From Pseudomonadota bacterium (lineage in GTDB: Bacteria > Myxococcota_A > UBA796 > SXON01): a DNA stretch of 64,000 nt. A model generated the notes under the pieces. That model saw nothing but the letters and a program-made list of their open reading frames with translations. It was not told where the DNA came from and did not search any database. The stretch spans positions 126,501-190,500 of the forward strand of contig JAUXQH010000024.1 of assembly GCA_030685065.1 (NCBI GenBank), read 5' to 3'. Made by a program: the position numbers and the translations under genes. Of this stretch, positions 43,766 to 51,181 are shown piece by piece; the first letter of the stretch is position 1; every line of letters starts with the position of its first letter.

Positions 43766-43815
43766 GGGACACCGACCGGGGGATTCCGGGCCGTTTCCGG
43801 GCCGGTCGGTGTCCC
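43766..43815. repeat. 14-bp perfect inverted repeat
   Basis: GGGACACCGACCGG (43766-43779) is the exact reverse complement of 43802-43815, with a 22-nt loop. It lies 15 bp beyond the stop of the leftward 127-residue gene. It may be a transcription terminator or part of an element end. No T-run follows in the leftward direction. Confidence 0.6.
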
Positions 43816-43830
43816 TTCTGTGCCCTACGG

Positions 43831-44214
43831 TCAAACCGTCACTTTTGACCAGTCTACCGGACCCTCGCCAGCCGGGCTCGAGGACGCCTTGCGCCGCCGG
43901 CCTCGAGCCGGCTCGACCCAGGTCGGGGTTCGGACGAGCGCGGAGTACCAGCTGCGCGCGGCGGTCGCGTCCGCGAAGAAGGGGCGCGAGCCGTCGCGGG
44001 TGCGGCGGCGGTGCGCGCGGATGGTCGAGTCGTCCACGCCGATGGCGCGCGCGACCTCCACCCACGTGGCGATCGGGCCGGGCGCCGTTTCGAGCGCTAG
44101 GTGTCGAGGACTCGGCGCGAGCACCGCAACCTCAACCTCGGGCTCGCGGTCGGGGAACTCGAACCCCTCGTAGTCGTCCTCGGTGACGGCTTCGTCGAGC
44201 GGGATGTAGCTCAC
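43831..44214 (-). CDS. Small HTH-like island protein
   Basis: The 127-residue protein has an acidic N-terminus (DEAVTEDDYEGFEFPDREPEVEVEV-like) and a middle segment (~55-95) with helix-turn-helix character: TWVEVARAIGVDDSTIRAHRRR. A basic C-terminus (GRRRKASS) follows. DNA binding is likely, perhaps as a regulator or excisionase-type factor of the island. The start is GTG with a strong AAGGAG 6 nt upstream. No exact family was recognised. Confidence 0.55.
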   Translation of the reverse strand: MSYIPLDEAVTEDDYEGFEFPDREPEVEVAVLAPSPRHLALETAPGPIATWVEVARAIGVDDSTIRAHRRRTRDGSRPFFADATAARSWYSALVRTPTWVEPARGRRRKASSSPAGEGPVDWSKVTV

Positions 44215-44334
44215 GTAGGGCTCCTTTCTTGGAAGATGGGCGACAGGACGGCGACCGAGATCGCCCCGCCCTCCCCCACGAAGGAGGGAGAGCAATGCGA
44301 GGCCCCGGATCGTCCTGTCAGGCGCTTCCTGCTG

Positions 44335-44370
44335 GCGCCGAGCTACGGCGCAGAGGCAGGTTATGCCTCT
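44335..44370. promoter_or_regulatory. Pair of hairpins between two island genes
   Basis: GCGCC/GGCGC (44335-44351) is followed by AGAGGCA-GGTTA-TGCCTCT (44352-44370, a perfect 7-bp stem). They lie in the 193-bp gap between two leftward island genes and may form a terminator or regulatory structure. Confidence 0.4.
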
Positions 44371-44407
44371 ACGCGGCGGGGGCGACAGCGTGCTCGGCAG
44401 GGGCGGA

Positions 44408-45352
44408 TCACTTCGCGCCGAGGCGCCCCATACCGTCGATCCACTCCTCGACCTCGGCCCACGCGGCCAGCGCGACCGCCTCGGCCTCGTCGGGCTCGAG
44501 TTCGGGATCGGCGGCCAGGTCCGGTACGAGGACGAGGAGGGCGGGCTCGGGCTCCTCGCCCTCGGGCTCAAGCTCGAGGAGCGCGGCAACCCCGCGCTGG
44601 ATCGCCTGGAGGCGGGCAGACGCTCCCGGCTTCTCCTCGTCGGCCTCGTCCTCGTCCTCGTCGGGCAGGGGCTCACAGCGGGTGAAGTCGAGCAGCCGCA
44701 GGCGGGGGCGGGGGCGGGGGGCAGCGGGCTCGGGAAGCGCGAGGGCGAGCACGAGCGGCGGGGGGGCGAGCGCGGCGCGGATCGCGGCGGCGACGTCAGG
44801 TACGTCGAGCGCATCCCAGCCCGCGCGGCGCCAGGCTCCAAGCCCCCAGATCCCGACGCAACCGCCCGAACCCCCGACCACGGCCGAGGCGGGGCGCTGC
44901 GGGGGCTGCAGGAGCACGCGCACCGGCACGCCGGGGAGGAGGGCCTCGGCGCGCACGAGCGCGCGGGTCGTCGCCTCCGAGAGGTGCTCGGGTGCCGCGA
45001 CGTGGATGATCACGCGCGGCGGATCGTCTTTGACGACGGCGGCGATCGCCGCGGTGGCAGAGGCTTCCGCGCGCGACCGAACGCCCTCGTCATCAGCACG
45101 ACCGGTCGCCCAGAAGACGTCCGAACCGGTGCGGTGGTGGGTCACCTCGAGCGCCGCTCCGTCGAAGCACAGGACGTGCGGGGGCGCGGGGGGAACGTCG
45201 TGAGTGGCCGCGCGGATGGCGTTCACGATCGCGTTGTGAAACCAGGATTCAGCACGGACTTCAATGGCGAGCGTCGCGACGGCGGGGCCGGTCGACTTGG
45301 GCGCGCGGATCTTCAGCTTCTTCGCCTTCGGCGGGATCTTCTTGATGGACAC
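44408..45352 (-). CDS. Uncharacterised island protein with acidic C-terminus
   Basis: The 314-residue protein has a basic N-terminus (KKIPPKAKKLKIRAPK). The core (~25-200) has alternating strands and helices, including VLCFDGAALEVTHHRTG, DPPRVIIHVAAPEHLSEA and a Gly-rich GGSGGCVGIWGLG. The C-terminal third is highly acidic (PDEDEDEADEEK). No signal peptide and no known family were recognised. The start is GTG with GAGGTG 7 nt upstream. It is the longest unknown gene in the island and a good candidate for cargo. Confidence 0.55.
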   Translation of the reverse strand: MSIKKIPPKAKKLKIRAPKSTGPAVATLAIEVRAESWFHNAIVNAIRAATHDVPPAPPHVLCFDGAALEVTHHRTGSDVFWATGRADDEGVRSRAEASATAAIAAVVKDDPPRVIIHVAAPEHLSEATTRALVRAEALLPGVPVRVLLQPPQRPASAVVGGSGGCVGIWGLGAWRRAGWDALDVPDVAAAIRAALAPPPLVLALALPEPAAPRPRPRLRLLDFTRCEPLPDEDEDEADEEKPGASARLQAIQRGVAALLELEPEGEEPEPALLVLVPDLAADPELEPDEAEAVALAAWAEVEEWIDGMGRLGAK

Positions 45353-45715
45353 GGGACACCTCGGAGGTGCCCCCGCATGAAGACGACGTAGACCCGCTAG
45401 GAACACCCCAGAGGCGCACGTCGCCCCCACCCCGATTTCGGGTTGCGGAGGCGGAAGTGCGACCGATCCGAGGCGCCGCGCGGAGAGGCCCCAAAAGAGG
45501 GGCGTCCAGCGGCAGGTGGTTCGACAGCCCGACGGAGATAGCTGAACCCGGACTCGTTGTCAGCTTTTCTTTTGGATGATGTCGCCGAGCGCCGCGTGCA
45601 CCGTGGGTGTCGGCCGCGTTGCCCGCGTCCCGGTGCGAGGGGGCGACTGTGGCAGCCCCCTCGGGTGGAGGGGTGCCCGGTTGCTCCCACTCGCTCGGCT
45701 AGCTCAGGACTCCGA
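45353..45715. other. Gene-poor 363-bp stretch in the island
   Basis: No coding frame here has a credible start and protein. It holds a local A/T-rich patch (near 45575) and GC-rich inverted segments such as GGCCCC-AAAA-GAGGGGC (45490-45505). It would include the promoter of the leftward 314-residue gene, but no clear -35/-10 is visible. A TAGCTCAGG near 45703 resembles a tRNA D-arm without the rest of a tRNA. Confidence 0.4.
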
Positions 45716-46027
45716 CTACCGCTTGGGTCGGGGGGGCCGGTAGGGCGTCAACCCGAGACTGCGCTGTTCCATCCACCGAAAACCGCCCCTCGTCTCCAAG
45801 TCGATGCGCAACATGGTGAAGGCATTAAGCATCGCATCCATGGAATCCCACCCGGCGACCTCGAGCGAGTAATTGATGGGCTCTCCAATGCGAAATGTGG
45901 ATGCCCAACGGGGCCCCACCGGCACAGGAACCTCGATGGTCACCTCCACATCGACCTCCTCGGAGGGGGGAGCCCGGTACCGGTAAATTCGCTGAACGGC
46001 TACGATTCTTCCGTCAGAATTGCTCAT
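45716..46027 (-). CDS. Small protein, possible immunity partner
   Basis: The 103-residue protein is beta-rich (VDVEVTIEVPVPV, then IGEPINYSLEVAGWDSMDAMLNAF). It begins 6 bp after the stop of a Cys-rich short gene, and both are in locally lower-GC DNA. That order (toxin fragment, then small downstream protein) resembles polymorphic toxin/immunity cassettes. The function is inferred only from arrangement and composition. Confidence 0.5.
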   Translation of the reverse strand: MSNSDGRIVAVQRIYRYRAPPSEEVDVEVTIEVPVPVGPRWASTFRIGEPINYSLEVAGWDSMDAMLNAFTMLRIDLETRGGFRWMEQRSLGLTPYRPPRPKR

Positions 46028-46033
46028 TCGTCC

Positions 46034-46285
46034 TCATTCAGGGAGCGGAGTCGTTCCGGCGAGACAGGCTGTGAGAATCGCCATGCACCGTGCATTACAG
46101 CGAATCCACTCGTAACTCCAATACGATTCGGAGTCACAGTTCCTGATGCACTGCTGGTAGGGCGGGTCGCACTGGTCATGCCTATCAACGTACACTTCCG
46201 CCAACTTGGCGAGTCCCCATCCGACCCCGACAGCTGCAGCTACAATTGGTCCGGCACCAAGCCCAATCCCCTCGCGAAGCTCCAC
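46034..46285 (-). CDS. Cys-rich C-terminal toxin-like fragment
   Basis: The 83-residue frame starts at GTG 46285. It begins with a hydrophobic Gly/Ala-rich segment (GLGAGPIVAAAVGVGWGLAKLA) and then a Cys-rich region (QCDPPYQQCIRNCDSE, CNARCMAILTACLAG) with six Cys. This resembles the C-terminal end of Rhs or other polymorphic toxins, separated from its N-terminal part. The frame stays open to the right, but third-position composition suggests that the DNA right of ~46286 belongs to the other strand. It may be an orphan module or a remnant. Confidence 0.4.
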   Translation of the reverse strand: MELREGIGLGAGPIVAAAVGVGWGLAKLAEVYVDRHDQCDPPYQQCIRNCDSESYWSYEWIRCNARCMAILTACLAGTTPLPE

Positions 46286-46297
46286 CGCATCCGTGGC

Positions 46298-46453
46298 GTG
46301 CACGCGCACCCGGCCGTGCTCGTGTCCGTGGAGCGCATGACCGAGGCCGAGGCCGAGGGCTGGTACCGCCTCATCCAGAACATGGAGGAGGACGCGCGGT
46401 CGGCGGGGGCCCGTGAAGGTGCGCGCCAGCCGTGGAAGTGGGGCGGGTTCTAG
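46298..46453 (+). pseudogene. Remnant of a + strand gene at a mosaic junction
   Basis: From GTG 46298 (or ATG 46337) to TAG 46453, nearly every third codon position is G or C, which fits host-type coding. The peptide has an amphipathic helix (EAEAEGWYRLIQNMEEDAR) and ends PWKWGGF. No ribosome site precedes the GTG. It looks like the 3' end of a truncated gene. It overlaps the end of the integrase gene by 4 nt on the opposite strand. Confidence 0.3.
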
Positions 46454-47748
46454 CGGATCGGGACGACGTTTCCCGTGTCCACGGCCTCGGGCTTCATGTC
46501 GATGGGTGCGACGAGCCCAACGGCCGCAACGAGGGCAGCGTCCGATGGTCGGGCATAGTGCTGCCCCCGCGTGTCGATCGCCGCGTGCCCGACGAGGTAG
46601 TCGATGGTGCGGTCGGACACGCGGTGGACGGGCGCCCCGTCCACTTCCACGGTGATCCCCTGAAGCTCGGACATGTACGCGGCGCGGAACGCGTGGTTCG
46701 GGCGTGCCTTCCGACGGTGGAGCGGACGGGCCACGTTCGGGCGCACCTCGCCAGCCTTCTCGGCGGCGGCCCACAGTTCGTTGATGACGTTCGTGTCGGG
46801 CTCGACGTGGCCGCTCGCCGTGGTGTCCGTCGCGAAGAGGTAGTCGTCGGGGCTCTTGCACGCGGCGATGCGCGTCTGCCACGCGTCGACGAGCGAGCGG
46901 GGGATGGGCACCGTCCGCATCTCCGCCTCCTCCGCGGCCGACTTACCGACCTCGACCGTAAGGGTAGCCCGCACCGGATCCACGGCCCGACGACGGATTC
47001 CGGTGACCTGAAAGACGCGGAGGCCCGTCAGGCGCTCCCCGGCGAGCACGTCGCCGAGGTCTTCGGACACGTCGTAGGCCCGCCGGATGACGGCGTCGCA
47101 CTCGGCCCACGTCGGCGCCGTCGGCGCGCCCTTCTGCCGGGGAACGGGCGGGATCACGAGTTCCCGGTCGACGAGCGGAGGGATGCCCGGGTAGGTGACG
47201 GGCTGCGACGCGCAGTAGCTCCAGATCGAGAAGAGGTGCCCCGAGAGGTGGTACCGCCAGAGGGGCCCACACGCGCCGGGCTTCCGGCCCTTCGTGCCGC
47301 TCCCGGCAGCCTCGTCCTCGGCGATCCACTTGTTCCGCAGCTCGGTGAACAGGTTCACGTCGAGCACGGAGACGGGGATCACGTCCTCGTCCGCGATGCG
47401 GCGGACCTTTCGGACCGTCCCCATGATGCGGGCGATCGCGCTCTTGTACCGACTGCGGGTGCTCTTCTTCCGGTCGCGTGACGACTGCCAGGCGAGCCAG
47501 TTCAGGGCCGCGCGCTCGAGGTTCGCCGCCGTGGTGACGACCCGCGCGGCGGGCTCGTACACGTCGCCGGACTCGAGGGTTCGGCGGAGCTTGCCGACGA
47601 GCGCGTCTCGGGCGCTCTTGTCGGTGACGACCTGGGAGCGGGCCTTGCGGACGCGCAGCCCGTCCTCGACCACGTCCTCACGCCACCGGATCTTGTACTT
47701 GCCGCCGTCGAGGGGGGTGATGCTGAGGCTGATGTTGTTGCGAGCCAC
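46450..47748 (-). CDS. int: Tyrosine-type site-specific recombinase (integrase)
   Basis: The 432-residue protein has an N-terminal SAM-like core-binding region and a catalytic domain with the tyrosine-recombinase residues: Arg in TGLRVFQVTGI (~243), HAFR (His and second Arg, ~350), VGH (~386) and the Tyr in QHYARP (~395). These residues cut and rejoin DNA at attachment sites. All appear intact. It lies near the right repeat, and attachment sites are normally next to int. The N-terminal segment (KYKIRWREDVVEDG) is the arm-type-binding part seen in phage-like integrases. Confidence 0.88.
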   Translation of the reverse strand: MARNNISLSITPLDGGKYKIRWREDVVEDGLRVRKARSQVVTDKSARDALVGKLRRTLESGDVYEPAARVVTTAANLERAALNWLAWQSSRDRKKSTRSRYKSAIARIMGTVRKVRRIADEDVIPVSVLDVNLFTELRNKWIAEDEAAGSGTKGRKPGACGPLWRYHLSGHLFSIWSYCASQPVTYPGIPPLVDRELVIPPVPRQKGAPTAPTWAECDAVIRRAYDVSEDLGDVLAGERLTGLRVFQVTGIRRRAVDPVRATLTVEVGKSAAEEAEMRTVPIPRSLVDAWQTRIAACKSPDDYLFATDTTASGHVEPDTNVINELWAAAEKAGEVRPNVARPLHRRKARPNHAFRAAYMSELQGITVEVDGAPVHRVSDRTIDYLVGHAAIDTRGQHYARPSDAALVAAVGLVAPIDMKPEAVDTGNVVPIR

Positions 47749-47897
47749 GAGGGCCTCCCGTGCCCCTTGTGTGTCCTCTAAGTGCAGACCGAAGTGGAGG
47801 GGCTCCCTACGATACCGCTCCCATCGACCTTTTCGACGGGTACAGCTAAGGTATCCCTACTACACTTGCGACAGGCCAAGCAGGTGAATCCGCGGGT

Positions 47898-47925
47898 GGG
47901 GTCAGACCCCATCATTTATCATTTG
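47898..47925. repeat. Right 28-bp island-edge repeat
   Basis: GGGGTCAGACCCC followed by ATCATTTATCATTTG. It matches the left repeat at 25 of 28 positions in direct orientation. It lies 150 bp beyond the integrase start, within a 340-bp stretch (47749-48088) without any credible gene. Confidence 0.75.
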
Positions 47926-47970
47926 GCGCCCATCCAAATTCTCGGCGTTGTCCCGTGGGCCAGCCGCGCC

Positions 47971-48055
47971 AAGTGGTAAGTCGTAAGGTCAGACCCCCAT
48001 CATGAATAGTCGGCGTTTGCTCGTTCCAGGTGATAAGTCGTAAGGTCAGACCCCC
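47971..48055. repeat. Tandem pair of inverted-orientation repeat copies
   Basis: Two 28-bp units (47971-47998 and 48028-48055) agree at 26 of 28 positions. They contain GTAAGTCGTAAGGTCAGACC-type sequence, the reverse of the island-edge repeats (which contain ACTTATCACTT after the palindrome). So four members of one family cluster here, in REP-like fashion. Confidence 0.65.
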
Positions 48056-48088
48056 TCCGGGGGCACCGCCCGCGGGGTAGGAGGCCGC

Positions 48089-48745
48089 ATGCTCCTCGCC
48101 CTCGTGCTCCCCGCCGCCGCCGCGGGCATCCCGGCTTCGCTCACCGCCTACGATCAGGCCGTTACCAGCGTCACCCTCGCCCTGACCTCCGCGCTCCCCC
48201 GCCTCGCGGCGTGCAAGGCCGTGCCCGGCGAGAAGCTGGTGTTCAAGGTCAATCTCGCCGGTGTTCCGGTGGTCACGACCGTCGCGCTCACCGGCACGGC
48301 CTCCGCGACCGTGTCCGCGCCCTGCCACGAGAAGGTGGTGGCGGACGTGTTCACCCGCTCCCGGCCCTCCGTCGGGCTCGAGGCCGCCGTCGTCGTGGAC
48401 GTGTTCGGCGGCACCCCGCGTCTCGACGGAGACGTCGCGTTGTTCGGTTCGCTCGGGCGCGAGGCCATCGAGAGCGGCGTGCGCACGCGCATGGATCGGG
48501 TGGCCCAATGCTACGTCAACGCCCTCGAGGCCGCGCCCGGGATCAAGGGCGATGTCGTCGTGAGCATGACCGTGCTACCGACCGGCCAGGTGCTCTCCGC
48601 CGACCTGAAGCGCACGACGTTGTGGAGCCCGCCGACCGAGGCGTGCGTCCTCAAGGAGATGCTGGGCGTCGTGTTCGCAGCGCCCGACGGCGGCGCGCTC
48701 GTGCGGGTGACCTACCCGTTCACCTTCAAGCCGCCCGAGCCCTGA
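48089..48745 (+). CDS. AgmX/PglI C-terminal-domain protein
   Basis: The 218-residue protein has a short export signal (MLLALVLPAAAA). A central domain and a C-terminal AgmX/PglI-type domain (~125-215) follow, with RMDRVAQCYVNALEAAPGIKG and GDVVVSMTVLPTGQVL, then a conserved Cys (EACVLKEML) and PFTF. The domain is abundant in myxobacteria and is related to TonB C-termini. It occurs in gliding-motility and other envelope proteins. Two Cys in the domain likely form a disulfide. Role here unknown. It is the first gene after the island. Confidence 0.75.
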   Translation: MLLALVLPAAAAGIPASLTAYDQAVTSVTLALTSALPRLAACKAVPGEKLVFKVNLAGVPVVTTVALTGTASATVSAPCHEKVVADVFTRSRPSVGLEAAVVVDVFGGTPRLDGDVALFGSLGREAIESGVRTRMDRVAQCYVNALEAAPGIKGDVVVSMTVLPTGQVLSADLKRTTLWSPPTEACVLKEMLGVVFAAPDGGALVRVTYPFTFKPPEP

Positions 48746-48782
48746 GCCCCGAGCCCTGAGCCCCGAACCCGAGCCTCGAACC
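48737..48782. repeat. Short tandem repeat between convergent genes
   Basis: The 14-bp unit GAGCCCTGAGCCCC occurs twice without change (48737-48764) and then decays (GAACCCGAGCCTCGAACC). The first unit includes the stop codon of the AgmX-like gene. It fills the gap to the convergent cupin gene. Confidence 0.7.
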
Positions 48783-48784
48783 GC

Positions 48785-49270
48785 CTACCGGTGCCCGGGC
48801 GCGTCGATCCAATGCCGATCGGGCCGCTCGGCCGTATGCCACGCCTCGAACGCCGGATCGTCGGGATAGCACGCGCGATCGCCCGCGCGGCGCTCGCCGA
48901 TGATGAGCATCGTGGCCTCGTCCGGCCCGCGGTTCACGAGGCAGTGCGCGATGCCCGTGCCCGCCGGAAACGAGACGAAGTCGCCCGCGGCGAGGGGGTG
49001 CTCCTCGGGCGCGGCGCCGGGCGCGATCACCCGGAGGTGCGGCGTTCCAGTGAGCACATAGACCGCCTCTTCCTCGTCCGAGTGGGCGTGCGTGAAGCTC
49101 GAACGCCGGCCAGGAAGGAGCCGCTCGTGCCAGACCCCGAGCCGCACCGAGCCGGCCGCGGTGCCGAGGTCTCGGCCAATCGAGAGCTTCTCCGCCGCGA
49201 AGGGCGGGGGATACGCCGCCTCCGTGGCGGGGACGCCGGCGGTCGTGACGATGTAGGACGGACGCGTCAC
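48785..49270 (-). CDS. Cupin-domain protein
   Basis: The 161-residue protein has a cupin barrel with both motifs: motif 1 FTHAHSDEEEAVYVLTG (G-x5-HxH-x3-4-E-like) and motif 2 PAGTGIAHCLVNRG. The metal ligands His, His/Asp, Glu and His are present. Such proteins bind a metal and act as epimerases, dioxygenases or regulators; no substrate is evident. The start is GTG and overlaps the upstream gene's TGA by 4 nt, so the two are coupled. Confidence 0.75.
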   Translation of the reverse strand: MTRPSYIVTTAGVPATEAAYPPPFAAEKLSIGRDLGTAAGSVRLGVWHERLLPGRRSSFTHAHSDEEEAVYVLTGTPHLRVIAPGAAPEEHPLAAGDFVSFPAGTGIAHCLVNRGPDEATMLIIGERRAGDRACYPDDPAFEAWHTAERPDRHWIDAPGHR

Positions 49271-49974
49271 TCCTTCACGCTCTTCGCGACGATGCGCTTC
49301 AGCCACCGCATGCCGCGGACCTCCTCGCTGTTGACGGTCTCCACGTCCACACCCAACGCCCTCGCGGTCGCGTCGGGTGAGCACGGCTTGCCCCCGAACA
49401 GGCCGTGGCGCGAGGCCAGCACGGCGCGCTCGCCGGGCTCGAGCTGGAAGAAGGCCTCTTCGAGCTGATCCCAGGTCACGCCGGTGTCCGGGCCGAACAA
49501 GGCGCCGAGCACGGCCGGTCGCGCCGGCTCGGGCACGGCCAGCCCGGCGTCCATGCCGCCGGGGCCGAACGTCAGCTTCGAGTCCGGCTCGTCCAGTGAT
49601 TCTCCCTCGTTGGCGCTGAAGTAGTCGACCGGCAGCGTGTTGGAGCGCGCCTCCTCCAGGGCCTCGGCGATGTTGACGGCCACGACGCAAGCGGCGTCAC
49701 GCACGGTCTCGACCTCGTCCTCCCAGACCAGGTCGTGCGAGAGGACCACCACCTGCTCGCCCTCGTTCACGTCGATCGCCCAGGCGTCTCCGTTGACGGC
49801 GCTGCCGATGATCCAGAGGCCTTGCGACGCGGAGTCGTGCCACTCTTCGCCACGGCTCTCCGCGACCATGTCCCCGAACGTAGGTAGGAACTCGATCGGA
49901 CCCACGACCGCGCCGAGGTTGCGCTTCAGGTGGGCGAGCACCGCGGGGGAGAACGGGGGGGAGGACTCGGGCAA
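49267..49974 (-). CDS. SUKH/SMI1-like domain fused to sigma-70 region-4-like domain
   Basis: The ~235-residue protein has an N-terminal domain (~5-110) that resembles SMI1/KNR4 (SUKH) proteins: LGAVVGPIEFLPTFGDMV, then QGLWIIGSAVNGDAWAIDV. The C-terminal ~65 residues resemble sigma-70 region 4: FFQLEPGERAVLASRHGLFGG, then ATARALGVDVETVNSEEVRGM. An acidic linker joins them. A TTG at 49974 with GGAG upstream is chosen; an ATG at 50058 would add 28 low-quality residues. It shares an operon with the cupin. Role unknown. Confidence 0.5.
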   Translation of the reverse strand: MPESSPPFSPAVLAHLKRNLGAVVGPIEFLPTFGDMVAESRGEEWHDSASQGLWIIGSAVNGDAWAIDVNEGEQVVVLSHDLVWEDEVETVRDAACVVAVNIAEALEEARSNTLPVDYFSANEGESLDEPDSKLTFGPGGMDAGLAVPEPARPAVLGALFGPDTGVTWDQLEEAFFQLEPGERAVLASRHGLFGGKPCSPDATARALGVDVETVNSEEVRGMRWLKRIVAKSVKE

Positions 49975-50105
49975 GGACGGCTCCGGGAGACGGCGGGATT
50001 TAGCACGGCGAGGGGCGGTGTCCGAGGGGTTTCCCGAGCGCGTCGGCAGTCTCGGCAACGCTGGGATCGGGGGTGAGGTTAGGAGGCGGACCTCCGGGAG
50101 CCTCC

Positions 50106-50849
50106 ATGTCCGTCGCCATCATCACCGGCGCCTCCAGCGGCATCGGCGCCTCGCTCGCGCGCGAGCTGGGCCGTCGCAAGTGGAAGGTGGGCGTGATCGC
50201 CCGTCGCGCGGACCTGCTCGATGCGATCGTGGCCGAAGTACGCGCGGCGGGTGGGGAGGCTTCGGCGGCCACCGCCGACGTGACGGACCGCGCGGCGCTC
50301 GACGGCGCGGTCCTCGCGCTCGAGGCGGTCCTCGGCCCGTGCGATCTCATGGTCGCCAACGCCGGCAGCGGCCAGCCCGTTCCCATGCACAAGCTGCCCG
50401 TCGACTCGATCCTCGCGACCATGCGGCTGAACTTCGACGGTGCCCTCTTCAGCGCCGCATCGGTCCTCCCCGGCATGCTCGAGCGCAAGCGCGGTCACGT
50501 CGCGGTGGTGTCGAGCGTGGCCGCGAACCGCGGGCTGCCGGGCAACGGCGGCTACAGCGCGAGCAAGGCCGCGGTCAGTACGCTCTGGGAGACCATGCGC
50601 GTCGATTTGCAGGGGCACGGCGTCCGGTGCACGACCATCCACCCCGGCTTCGTCGCGACGCCGCTCACGTCGAAGAACCGCTTCAAGATGCCGTTCCTCC
50701 TCACCGCCGACCAGGCCGCGTGCATCGTGGCGGACGGGTTGGAGCGCGGCGCCAAGGACATCACGTTTCCCTGGCAGATGCGGTGGGTCACCACGCTGAT
50801 GCGTTGGCTGCCCATCTGGGCGTGGGATCGGATGGCGCCGAAGCGGTGA
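50106..50849 (+). CDS. Short-chain dehydrogenase/reductase
   Basis: The 247-residue SDR enzyme has TGASSGIG (7-14) for NAD(P) binding, NAGSG, the catalytic Ser in VVSSVAA, and YSASK (~149-153). ARR after the second strand suggests NADPH preference. The C-terminal PFLLTADQAACIVADGLERG fits the common SDR subgroup of acyl or sugar reductases. The substrate is unknown. ATG at 50106 has GGGAG upstream. It is divergent from the SUKH-like gene. Confidence 0.85.
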   Translation: MSVAIITGASSGIGASLARELGRRKWKVGVIARRADLLDAIVAEVRAAGGEASAATADVTDRAALDGAVLALEAVLGPCDLMVANAGSGQPVPMHKLPVDSILATMRLNFDGALFSAASVLPGMLERKRGHVAVVSSVAANRGLPGNGGYSASKAAVSTLWETMRVDLQGHGVRCTTIHPGFVATPLTSKNRFKMPFLLTADQAACIVADGLERGAKDITFPWQMRWVTTLMRWLPIWAWDRMAPKR

Positions 50850-50869
50850 GGTTGGGTGGGGCGCGCGCC

Positions 50870-51181
50870 CTACGTCATGTAGAGCAGCGTCGGCGCGTCG
50901 ATCGCGAAGGCGGCGACGAGCAGCCCGAGCCCGCACGCCCAGCCGAGCAGGCTCGCGCCGAGCCAACGCCAGCGCCTTAGGACGATGAACGCGACGTGCA
51001 CCGGCAGCTGCGCCACGAGCGCGAACATCGTGACCAGGGCGAGGATCACCTCGATGGAGACCAGCGGGCTGGTCGTGTACGCAGCGGAGTGGAGCCCGAC
51101 CCGGTGAACCGCGGCCGTGCCGCACAAAAGAGCGGCGAGCACGGCCGGGAAGGTGGCGGGGAGGCTTCGGAGGAACGTCAC
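50870..51181 (-). CDS. Small membrane protein
   Basis: The 103-residue protein has three hydrophobic helices (~5-25, 40-62, 70-92) and few polar residues. No family was recognised. The start is GTG and overlaps the TGA of the upstream methyltransferase gene by 4 nt (GTGA), so the two are probably translated together. It may modify or carry the methyltransferase's product, but this is only context. Confidence 0.55.
   Translation of the reverse strand: MTFLRSLPATFPAVLAALLCGTAAVHRVGLHSAAYTTSPLVSIEVILALVTMFALVAQLPVHVAFIVLRRWRWLGASLLGWACGLGLLVAAFAIDAPTLLYMT

Larger units (their letters stand above)
43672..48055. mobile_element. Integrated island with tyrosine recombinase
   Basis: The ~4.4-kb segment interrupts the polysaccharide genes. 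It has a leftward tyrosine recombinase near its right side, uncharacterised leftward genes, and a lower-GC segment (45.7-46.3 kb). The left edge and the region 150 bp right of the integrase gene carry near-identical 28-bp repeats (43672-43699 and 47898-47925; 25 of 28 identical). Two more, inverted, copies follow. The repeat pair could be the attachment sites, but the same motif is a dispersed family, so the exact ends are uncertain. Confidence 0.6.

Noticed and set aside
45690-45730. tRNA-like TAGCTCAGG near the island's 103-residue gene
   Set aside because: No acceptor stem, anticodon arm or T-arm can be built around it.
46286-46882. Upstream part of a long leftward frame continuing the Cys-rich fragment
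   Set aside because: It is antisense to the integrase over most of its length and is Arg/His/Gly-rich, unlike a real protein. Third-position bias favours the + strand at 46298-46453.
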